Positions 1 to 5,812 of a stretch of 5,858 nt of DNA are shown piece after piece. The notes under the pieces are model-generated. The model saw only the letters and a program-made list of their open reading frames with translations, did no database searches and was not told the origin of the DNA. This DNA comes from Pseudomonadota bacterium (lineage in GTDB: Bacteria > Bdellovibrionota_B > Oligoflexia > Oligoflexales > Bin106). The stretch is from NCBI GenBank assembly GCA_026710525.1, contig JAPOQT010000137.1, forward strand, positions 1 through 5,858, given 5' to 3'. The position numbers were made by a program, and so were the translations under genes. Position 1 is the first letter of the stretch, and each line of letters begins with the position of its first letter.

Positions 1-872
1 ACCCTCACATGCTCTCATAACATCAAACAATTGCTCCTCAGGTTTGCCCCCCAGGGAGTGGGCTAAGGTATGGTAGCTCGTTTTAGGAAAGGGTCGTAAA
101 TTGTCGAATGCTTTGTTTAAAAAGCCGTAGAATAACAATGATTTTAAACTTGAGTCATGTGAAGTCTTTAGCCAAGTTATAACATCATTTTCAAGTTGGG
201 GAATCTCTATCTTCCCCTGATCATGACTATTAACACCCTCAGTCATGACGGCAATAATATTGTTCGATTCATGGGAAAAATAATTGTAGAATGTATTGGT
301 TTTATTAGTTCCTTCGAGTAATCTTCTAGCAGTGGCAAAAATATTTGCTGAGTGTATGTGAGTCGTATTAACTGAGACGCCAAGACCCTTCATTTCTTTC
401 GTTTTTTCCAGCTTGTCTTTGTGGAATGAAGACATCACCGTGATCCTAATGTCAGCAGTTCTATATTTTTCCTTGAAAATCTTACCAAGGGCCATAATAA
501 CAGTGTGAATTTGATCATTACTAGGTAACATATTTTGAGACTGATCGGCTAGTAGTAGAATGCGCACCGGGACGCTGGTCACCGAGCGAGGATCCGTGGG
601 TGTTTTTTTTGCCTTCACAACCTAGCGTGATCCCGAACCGGCCATTTTTGCCATTTAAAGTGTGATCAAATGTTTGGGCTGCGGCGGTAAAGTTTTCTGT
701 GTTACTCACAGAAATAAGTTTTTTAACTCGATAGTTACTGCCCACATTCATCTATGTTTGGGCGTCTGAGGATGAAGATGTTGACAATTTGTCTTGGTTA
801 AAAGCATTTTCAGCACAGGCGAACAGAATAAAAGAACAACAGGGTTAGCTGTGAATTAAAAATCAGATGCAT
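1..872 (-). pseudogene. Disrupted exported protein with degenerate VWA-like domain (3' end beyond window)
   Basis: Three reading-frame pieces join into one plausible protein. Piece 1 starts at ATG 872 (MHLIFNSQLTLLFF) and must shift by one base near the T4 run (plus-strand 830-833) to continue as ILFACAENAFNQDKLS, giving a signal peptide with a lipobox-like LFAC followed by a Ser-rich linker. Piece 2 is interrupted by TAG at 754-752 and resumes at MNVGSNYRVKKLISV. A second one-base excess in the A8 run (plus-strand T8, 603-610) separates GITLGCEGKK from TPTDPRSVTSVPVRILLLA. From there the frame stays open to position 1, about 195 codons. That part resembles a VWA fold: a hydrophobic strand ending DQSQN (MIDAS motif 1 is normally DxSxS), an amphipathic helix, and IIAVMTEG where VWA domains have hhhTDG. 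Both motifs are degenerate, so metal binding is doubtful. No clear ribosome binding site precedes ATG 872. Decay is inferred; sequencing error or recoding at A8 could explain one lesion, but hardly all three. The VWA assignment is tentative. Confidence 0.6.
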
Positions 873-906
873 AAGGATTATTTCTTAATTTAAGGTGACA
901 TTGATT

Positions 907-936
907 AAAGGAGCATCAATGCCCTCGTCGGATTAA
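907..936 (+). other. Five-codon mini-ORF with a good Shine-Dalgarno sequence
   Basis: AAAGGAG lies 6 nt before ATG 919, which opens MPSSD and stops at TAA 934-936. A second tiny frame, ATG 938 to TAG 964 (MTANKILD), follows after one base. The spacing is ideal for initiation, but nothing shows expression and no downstream gene is close. It may be a remnant gene start or a coincidence. Confidence 0.2.
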
Positions 937-1074
937 TATGACAGCAAATAAAATTCTTGATTAGCTCTAAAAATAATATTTGTAATATCATATAAATACT
1001 AGATAAATTTAAATATTATCAGTTCCTATAAGTTTTATTTATTTTATTTTTTATGATGGAAGTGATTTTTTTAG

Positions 1075-1091
1075 TTGAGAATCATTCTCAA
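1075..1091. promoter_or_regulatory. Fur-type operator (perfect 8-1-8 palindrome)
   Basis: TTGAGAATCATTCTCAA is a perfect palindrome centred on C1083. Its core TGAGAAT-C-ATTCTCA fits the 7-1-7 inverted-repeat description of Fur boxes (consensus TGATAATNATTATCA) with one symmetric change per arm. A further arm, TGTGAGA at 1093-1099, can pair with TCTCA at 1086-1090 and suggests an extended site. It sits about 170 nt upstream of the S41-like lipoprotein start and overlaps a candidate -35 element, the usual arrangement for iron-dependent repression. Regulation of the divergent minus-strand gene is also possible. Confidence 0.7.
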
Positions 1092-1103
1092 TTGTGAGAT
1101 AGT
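1075..1103 (+). promoter_or_regulatory. Candidate sigma70 promoter for the S41-like lipoprotein
   Basis: TTGAGA (1075-1080, 5 of 6 to TTGACA) is followed after 17 bp by GATAGT (1098-1103, 4 of 6 to TATAAT). The -35 box lies inside the Fur-type palindrome, so Fur binding would block RNA polymerase. Transcription from here would give a leader of about 150 nt. The -10 is mediocre, so the call rests partly on the operator's position. Confidence 0.45.
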
Positions 1104-1105
1104 GT

Positions 1106-1144
1106 TTCACTATGGCGAGTGCCAGTGAATGATGTTTATTCACT
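1106..1144 (+). promoter_or_regulatory. Two mutually exclusive leader hairpins
   Basis: TTCACT (1106-1111), AT, GGC (1114-1116) can pair with GCC-AGTGAA (1121-1129): a 9-bp stem with a 2-nt bulge and a GAGT loop. The same strand AGTGAAT (1124-1130) can instead pair with ATTCACT (1138-1144) across a 7-nt loop. The second hairpin is followed 8 nt later by a T8 run (1153-1160). A third ATTCACT lies at 1220-1226, just before the ribosome binding site. The layout could permit leader switching or attenuation, but the stems are short and no ligand or leader peptide is apparent. Confidence 0.3.
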
Positions 1145-1243
1145 TTGGTTGATTTTTTTTCAGTAGCAAATAACAGAATTTTGTGGTGTATTTTTGTGGG
1201 ATGACGTAAATAAACCCTCATTCACTATCATGACAAAATAAAT

Positions 1244-1250
1244 GAAAGGA
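1244..1250 (+). promoter_or_regulatory. Ribosome binding site deciding the 1259 start
   Basis: GAAAGGA ends 8 nt before ATG 1259. The in-frame ATG 1250 overlaps it and ATG 1268 is 17 nt away, so 1259 is the best-supported of three closely spaced Met codons. Confidence 0.7.
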
Positions 1251-1258
1251 TGCTAATT

Positions 1259-4200
1259 ATGTTGATCATGACCGATTTCAAACAGTGCGTGGGTCAGTAT
1301 TTATTGTGGGTGGCTGTTTCTTGTTTCTTGTTTATCGGTTGCTCATCTGAGCGGCGCATTGTGCCTGGTCCTGAGTTTAGAGATCAAAAAAATAACCCTC
1401 GTAATAATGGTGATCGGGGGGAGATAACAGGTCGTAGTTTTGGTTTGACCGGCGGTAATCAAGGGGTGTTAGGGGGGGAGGTTAAAATAAGTCAGAGTGA
1501 TTGTGATGATTTTTTCCAGAAAGTTTCTGCAATACTCACTGATCATCCTGCTTTTAACGGATTAAATGAACTGAACCAGAAATGGGGGGCTCATATGTGG
1601 AATACCTGGGTTCATACCCTTGATCCCCATGGACTATACTGGCAAGAGGATGAGCGACGAAGCTTAGCTGAAGACTATAAAGCCACACTCCATATTGGTT
1701 TTAAAAGAAGAAACTGCGAGTCACTAGAGGAAATATCTGCCAGTTGGATGGCGAAAAGAGATGAACGTACCCCTGAGCTTATTAAGCTGCTAAGAAAATT
1801 AAATCCCACGAATCCCAAACATGCTATGGACCAGGTGATGATCAAAGAACTCATATTTCTCAGCTCTCTGAATCTTCCCATGAGCCAAGAAGAGCTCACA
1901 GAGCTTGTACGTGATGGTTATCATCATGAGTTAGTCCAACATGCCGGTTACACTGGAGAAGATCTTATTCACCTCAGTTTGCTGGCTTTAACTCGCTCCC
2001 TCGACAAACATTCATCCTATGGTCTGGGTCGGTATGGTTTCTCTCATGCCAGAAATCCTAATGACAAACTGATTTCAGTGGCCCATCATCATCCCCTGTT
2101 TTTGGTTGATCTTGGTGCCAACCTTGTCTTTGGCTCTAAAGTGCCATCACTCAAGGAGAAAACAACCACCGAAGAGAATGAACCGCCGCTTGAGGCACAG
2201 CCTGGAGACCGATTAGTTGCTCTTAAGGTTGGGTTCTCCCAGAGTGACTACACAAAATTTGACGATCCATCAGAGGCGAGTGAGATCTTAGATCATCGTA
2301 AAGCGACGGCTTTTCACCAAAAGGTATATTTTGACTTTGAGCGGGATCAAACTATTACCTCACTCCCTCTCACAGAGGAGCATATTGAAGCACAAGAAAC
2401 TTCAGGGATTGTGTCTTACGTGAATGATTTTGAAGATTTTACCAAAGATAGAGTCGTTTCATTAGGCGTGCTAGAACTGCCCAATATTCATAGTCATGAC
2501 CAGGGCGTTAAGTTGTACTTGGAAATGAGTAATCATGTTAATAAATTAGCTAATGAAGAGCAGGTGGATGCACTCATCCTTGACGTGCGAGGGAATAACG
2601 AAGGAGATTATTATGGTGCTGGTAAGCTCATATCTTTGTTTACTGCCATGAAAGAAAGCGATTTGATTTTTTTCAGTAAAAGTCCTAATCAACGCGTATC
2701 TATGCAATCTGGCTCATCTCTTTTCCAGGCCCTACCACCACTTTGGAATAAGCCGCTCGTAATTCTTGTCGATCGTCAAACAGGTGGCGCTAGTGAGTAT
2801 TTAAGCCATACTTTACAAAGAAAAGGAATGGCCGTCATTGTCGGTGGTCCTGCTACCGAAGGTTATGGTGCGCAACAAAAATATGTGCCAGCGGATAATA
2901 ACTGGCTTGGCTATTATATTACCACCCATATTTTCTTCGCTTTTGATGGCTCTACTTGGAACTGCCATGGATTAAATCTTGATGTTCAGTGGCGACCTAA
3001 ACGAGGCAACTCATGGTTCTATGCCAATCCAATAGAAGAAGAATGTCCCCAGTTTTCTAAAACTCCGAAAGTTTCATGGCAACCAGTGAATCACAGATCC
3101 AAATTACAGGGTAATTCAATGGAGCGTTCTGCTTTTGGGGTTATTGATGACAATTTAGAGAGTTGGTCTGGTGACCCTGATTTACTCGAAGCATCATATG
3201 TAGCTCTCGATGATTATTTTCTTAGAAACAACCTTAATGGCGGAAAGTATCGTTTCATTGCAGCTGAAAACAAGTTGATGAAAGAAGAGGAGCAAGAGCA
3301 ACCGGACACCAAAGAAAACACCCTTGACGAGCAGTCATCAAATACTGCTAGTAACATGCCCCTCTCTTCCTCGAATGTCACCTCGAACCAGGGCCAAAAC
3401 CTGTTTTCTTTTTTACCTAAAGCTTTTTCATTTGACCGTAATGACATGGAGGACCAGGGCTCTCAAGCTTTTAACCTCGCTATTCAGCTAAAAAACGGAC
3501 AGTATTCGATTATTGTTTGCCCTCGATCCGTAGGACAGGCCGTCATAGGCGCTACCACAGCTCCGATGGCTGAGCTCCATGAATGTGTGAATGCTTTTAA
3601 AAATCTTGACTCAGAACAGTTTTACATGAGTCATAATGAGTTTTTCCCTTATTCATATCAGGATGCTAAACAAGACGCCAACGAATTTTTAGCCCAATTA
3701 AAAATCCATGATGAGGAGCAGCGCCTGCTATATAAATCCATGGGCATGGGTATGATCGGCGGCAGTATTTCAGGGAGTACTTCAGCAGGAATTGGGGTGT
3801 TAGGAGGTATCGCTGGTGTGACTGTTCTCGACTCTACTATGGATGCTACTGCAGGTGTTCCTGGCCATGTTGATGAAGATATTGGCATACCTAAAGTGGC
3901 CTTTATTACCTCAACCGGTACGACAATAGGGACCATTGGTGGCCTTGGTTTAATTATTGCGTCAAAAAAATTGATGAATAGGGCTTTGCAAGGAGTGGCT
4001 AGTCATCCTGTGGGTTCAAAAGTTGCTTATGGTCTGATGATTCTCGCCGGTGTTTATATGGCGTTTTTTAGTGACACACAAGAGATTGTCGATAACCCAT
4101 GGCATCCATTCACTTGGTTTTCGAATATGGTTTGGCATGATCCTTCTGAGGAGTTAGCCAGAGATTGGCCCCAAATGGTTCAAGGTAATAGCTCGCAAGC

Positions 4201-4327
4201 CATGTCAGCCCAAGAGACGATGCATGCCCTTAAGTCTTTAAAGGATATTTTTGTCAAAAATAATTTAGCTCAATCAGAGGAATTGGCTTATTACTGTTTG
4301 CCATACATGTCTTGCCGGAAGATATAA
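1259..4327 (+). CDS. S41-family (Prc/Ctp-like) lipoprotein, probable pseudoprotease
   Basis: This 1022-residue protein resembles tail-specific proteases (Prc/Tsp), periplasmic enzymes that degrade or trim envelope proteins, but it appears catalytically dead. Start ATG 1259 is chosen because AAGGA (1246-1250) lies 8 nt upstream; ATG 1250 overlaps that site and ATG 1268 is too far. A lipoprotein signal ends at LFIG-C28, with Ser at +2, predicting the outer membrane. A Gly-rich tether follows (about 35-75). The Prc-type N-terminal helical domain includes WVHTLDPHGLYW (117-128) and TRSLDKHSSY near 245-254, then a reduced PDZ-like segment with PGDRLVAL (P315 on). The S41 core runs from about 400 to 565 (SLGVLELPN; LILDVRGN near 439-446; VDRQTGGASE 504-513). 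Against the Prc motif SASASE the nucleophile is Gly510; the Asp position is Arg521 and the Lys position Gly535. An acidic/Ser-rich linker (674-712) leads to an unrecognised C-terminal domain with hydrophobic segments at about 828-857, 880-902 and 922-937. Prc is about 680 residues, so roughly 300 are extra. The chaperone or scaffold role is inference. Confidence 0.8.
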   Translation: MLIMTDFKQCVGQYLLWVAVSCFLFIGCSSERRIVPGPEFRDQKNNPRNNGDRGEITGRSFGLTGGNQGVLGGEVKISQSDCDDFFQKVSAILTDHPAFNGLNELNQKWGAHMWNTWVHTLDPHGLYWQEDERRSLAEDYKATLHIGFKRRNCESLEEISASWMAKRDERTPELIKLLRKLNPTNPKHAMDQVMIKELIFLSSLNLPMSQEELTELVRDGYHHELVQHAGYTGEDLIHLSLLALTRSLDKHSSYGLGRYGFSHARNPNDKLISVAHHHPLFLVDLGANLVFGSKVPSLKEKTTTEENEPPLEAQPGDRLVALKVGFSQSDYTKFDDPSEASEILDHRKATAFHQKVYFDFERDQTITSLPLTEEHIEAQETSGIVSYVNDFEDFTKDRVVSLGVLELPNIHSHDQGVKLYLEMSNHVNKLANEEQVDALILDVRGNNEGDYYGAGKLISLFTAMKESDLIFFSKSPNQRVSMQSGSSLFQALPPLWNKPLVILVDRQTGGASEYLSHTLQRKGMAVIVGGPATEGYGAQQKYVPADNNWLGYYITTHIFFAFDGSTWNCHGLNLDVQWRPKRGNSWFYANPIEEECPQFSKTPKVSWQPVNHRSKLQGNSMERSAFGVIDDNLESWSGDPDLLEASYVALDDYFLRNNLNGGKYRFIAAENKLMKEEEQEQPDTKENTLDEQSSNTASNMPLSSSNVTSNQGQNLFSFLPKAFSFDRNDMEDQGSQAFNLAIQLKNGQYSIIVCPRSVGQAVIGATTAPMAELHECVNAFKNLDSEQFYMSHNEFFPYSYQDAKQDANEFLAQLKIHDEEQRLLYKSMGMGMIGGSISGSTSAGIGVLGGIAGVTVLDSTMDATAGVPGHVDEDIGIPKVAFITSTGTTIGTIGGLGLIIASKKLMNRALQGVASHPVGSKVAYGLMILAGVYMAFFSDTQEIVDNPWHPFTWFSNMVWHDPSEELARDWPQMVQGNSSQAMSAQETMHALKSLKDIFVKNNLAQSEELAYYCLPYMSCRKI

Positions 4328-4339
4328 GGTTTGTATCAT

Positions 4340-4359
4340 AATATATAACAATATATAAC
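4340..4359. repeat. Tandem 10-bp direct repeat
   Basis: AATATATAAC occurs twice head-to-tail (4340-4349 and 4350-4359), 13 bp after the S41-like stop. The period is about one helical turn, which suits protein binding on one DNA face. Slippage in an AT-rich spacer is an equally simple origin. Confidence 0.6.
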
Positions 4360-4401
4360 GTATAGAATAGGTATGACTTGCCAGTATTATGTCTCGTGGT
4401 T

Positions 4402-4432
4402 TTGACAAGCTTGTTCCATGAGTTAATTTAAT
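4402..4432 (+). promoter_or_regulatory. Candidate sigma70 promoter for the E2 gene
   Basis: A perfect -35 box TTGACA (4402-4407) is followed by TTTAAT (4427-4432, 5 of 6) after a long 19-bp spacer. An alternative -10 is TATAGT at 4432-4437, paired with TTGTTC (4411-4416) at 15 bp. One of these probably drives the E2 gene independently of the upstream lipoprotein gene; which pair is used cannot be told from sequence. Confidence 0.4.
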
Positions 4433-4445
4433 ATAGTAAAATGGG

Positions 4446-4472
4446 TTAACAGGAGGTGATCGCTCCTGTTAA
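4446..4472. repeat. Perfect 10-bp inverted repeat containing an anti-16S sequence
   Basis: TTAACAGGAG (4446-4455) and CTCCTGTTAA (4463-4472) form a perfect 10-bp stem with a 7-nt loop. No U-run follows on either strand, so it is not a typical intrinsic terminator, although it may still help end transcription of the upstream gene. AGGAGGTGATC (4451-4461) is an 11-nt perfect complement of the usual 16S rRNA 3' end. It lies 55 nt before the E2 start, too far to be its ribosome binding site, and is partly locked in the stem. It could be an operator or a leader RNA structure of the E2 transcript. Confidence 0.65.
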
Positions 4473-4491
4473 GATAATGATCATAATTTAA
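4473..4491. promoter_or_regulatory. Weak Fur-like site upstream of E2
   Basis: GATAATGATCATAATTTAA matches the classical 19-bp Fur consensus GATAATGATAATCATTATC at 14 of 19 positions, including the first nine, and contains the palindrome ATGATCAT. It lies between the promoter candidate and the E2 start. In AT-rich DNA such partial matches arise by chance, so confidence is low. Confidence 0.3.
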
Positions 4492-4502
4492 CAATAGCTA
4501 AT

Positions 4503-4509
4503 AAAAAGG
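4503..4509 (+). promoter_or_regulatory. Ribosome binding site of the E2 gene
   Basis: AAAAAGG lies 7 nt before ATG 4517, supporting this start. The lipoyl domain begins immediately after it (VVLPSLGEG), as expected for a full-length E2. Confidence 0.6.
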
Positions 4510-4516
4510 CCTTGAT

Positions 4517-5812
4517 ATGGCTCACACTAGGGTCGTGCTTCCTTCTCTAGGTGAGGGTGTTTTTAGTGCTCGCATCTTATGTTGGTTTAAAAAGCCGGGG
4601 CAGAAGGCATTGAAGGACGAGCCTCTTCTTGAAGTGTCGACGGATAAAGTTGATCTAGAGGTCCCTTGTCCGGAAAATGGTTATTTGCGTGAAATCATCA
4701 CTGGTCCAGGCACAACAGTTAATGTGCATGATGTGATAGCTATTTTTACGACCTCCTCTTCTGAAAAAATCCCTAGTAGTCACCAAAAAGAAGAGGCGTC
4801 CTATCGTGAATCCTCTGATTGTCAGATAGTAAACATTGAAAAACCATTATTTGGGGCGAGTCAATTAGAGTTACCGCTAGGTCGTGCTAATGATCCTATG
4901 GTTATCCCTCATTCTGATCCAGATCAGAATGATAGCCTTTGGCATAGTCCAAAATCAGCCCTCAGTCCACGAGTGCGAAAAGCGATGAAAGATCTTGGTT
5001 TTCAGCCATCTCATTTGAGTGGTGTTCAAGGCTCAGGGGAATGTGGTCGCGTAACTGCGAGGGATTTTGATGATATGGAGCGCTATATAGGCGACCAAAG
5101 CACTGAGCCACTCAGTGCTAGTAGGCAATTGATTGTTGAGCGAATGACTCGCTCTGTTCAGGACCACCTCCATTTAACCACATTTCGTTCTATTGATTTT
5201 ACCCAAGCTATCATCGTTAAGCGAGGTTTTAAACAGAGTCGTCAGAGGGTGTCGGTGACAGCTATTATTTTGTATGCTGTCAGTCAAGTATTGGCAAAAC
5301 ATCCGTTACTGAGAACGTCTCTGATAGCTAATCAAAGTGTGACTCACCAGGGAATTCATCTAGGTTTTGTGGTTGCCGGTACTGAAAATTTACTCGTACC
5401 TGTGATTCACAATGCAGATCAACTGCCTCTTCTTGAGATTGCCCAAAGGGTAGAGCAACTCACAGAGAAAGCGAAAAAGCAAAAGTTATCACTCTCTGAA
5501 TTAAGTGGTGGCGTATTTACTGTCACAAATCCAGGCATGTTTGGTTGTCAAAGCTCAACTGCTGTGATCTATGGCCAGCAGTCAGCGATTATGAGTGTTG
5601 GTGAGTTGACGACAAAATGGTTACCTAAAGAGTCGCCTTCTGTTGATGAGCTCAACTTTCAGCAATCTATTTCTAACCGCGAATTCTTCCCTCGTTTATA
5701 TTTAACTCTTGGGCTAACTTTCGATCATAGAATCATTGATGGTAGAGATGGCGGCATGTTTCTACGAGATCTCGAATATTTTCTATGTCATCAATTGGGA
5801 CCAGCTCCATGA
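4517..5812 (+). CDS. Dihydrolipoyl acyltransferase, E2 of a 2-oxoacid dehydrogenase complex
   Basis: This cytoplasmic 431-residue protein would form the core of a 2-oxoacid dehydrogenase complex, moving an acyl group from its lipoyl arm to CoA. The domain order is complete. A single lipoyl domain (about 3-77) has the lipoylated lysine K44 in STDKVDLEVP. A polar linker follows, then the peripheral subunit-binding domain (about 150-188, SPRVRKAMKDLG to GRVTARDF). The catalytic domain (about 195-431) has TVTNPGMFG (335-343) and the active-site motif FDHRIIDG with H404 and D408, so it should be active. The N-terminal TTV turn and DHRIIDGRDGG slightly favour a SucB/2-oxoglutarate type, but NPGMFG also fits pyruvate or branched-chain enzymes; the substrate is not determined. 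Length is normal for one-lipoyl E2s. No E1 or E3 gene is next to it in this window. Its stop overlaps the next start by ATGA, implying translational coupling. Confidence 0.9.
   Translation: MAHTRVVLPSLGEGVFSARILCWFKKPGQKALKDEPLLEVSTDKVDLEVPCPENGYLREIITGPGTTVNVHDVIAIFTTSSSEKIPSSHQKEEASYRESSDCQIVNIEKPLFGASQLELPLGRANDPMVIPHSDPDQNDSLWHSPKSALSPRVRKAMKDLGFQPSHLSGVQGSGECGRVTARDFDDMERYIGDQSTEPLSASRQLIVERMTRSVQDHLHLTTFRSIDFTQAIIVKRGFKQSRQRVSVTAIILYAVSQVLAKHPLLRTSLIANQSVTHQGIHLGFVVAGTENLLVPVIHNADQLPLLEIAQRVEQLTEKAKKQKLSLSELSGGVFTVTNPGMFGCQSSTAVIYGQQSAIMSVGELTTKWLPKESPSVDELNFQQSISNREFFPRLYLTLGLTFDHRIIDGRDGGMFLRDLEYFLCHQLGPAP
4909..4932. repeat. Intragenic near-perfect palindrome in the E2 linker
   Basis: TCATTCTGATC (4909-4919), CA, then GATCAGAATGA (4922-4932) gives perfect 11-bp arms with a 2-nt centre. 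It falls in the codons for HSDPDQND (from H132), the flexible linker between the lipoyl and subunit-binding domains, where protein constraint is weak. As DNA it could be a dyad operator; as RNA the near-absent loop makes a full hairpin strained. Confidence 0.6.

Larger units (their letters stand above)
873..1249. other. AT-rich divergent intergenic region
   Basis: No convincing gene is present in these roughly 380 bases between divergent coding regions. The segment 960-1070 is extremely AT-rich. It contains a 9-bp inverted repeat, ATAATATTT (973-981) and AAATATTAT (1011-1019), which may be chance in such composition. The right half carries the Fur-type palindrome, promoter candidate and leader hairpins listed separately. 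I found no good promoter for the minus-strand pseudogene. Confidence 0.7.

Noticed and set aside
521..751. Minus-strand 76-codon frame as a stand-alone gene
   Set aside because: It has no ribosome binding site, is preceded directly by TAG in a frame that reads as a signal peptide and linker, and after the A8 run it reads out of frame relative to the long open VWA-like frame. It is better explained as the middle of the broken gene.
1053..1097. Short frame MMEVIFLVENHSQL running through the Fur palindrome
   Set aside because: No ribosome binding site, and it would start upstream of the promoter candidate; probably chance.
1250..1258. Start of the lipoprotein at ATG 1250
   Set aside because: This ATG overlaps the only good Shine-Dalgarno sequence, so ATG 1259 is preferred.
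1675..1899. Antisense open frame of 74 codons inside the S41-like gene
   Set aside because: It is a shadow of the long coding frame, with no ribosome binding site and no recognisable protein.
2782..2797. Ser512 as a functional S41 nucleophile
   Set aside because: It aligns with the Ser just before Glu in SASASE, not with the catalytic Ser three residues before Glu, and the partner Lys is also missing.
3214..3936. Two antisense open frames (3214-3447 and 3658-3936)
   Set aside because: Both lie wholly within the S41-like gene. The Pro/Ile-rich composition of the second mirrors the Gly-rich hydrophobic region on the other strand.
4446..4472. Rho-independent terminator
   Set aside because: The stem is perfect, but neither strand has the U-run that an intrinsic terminator needs.
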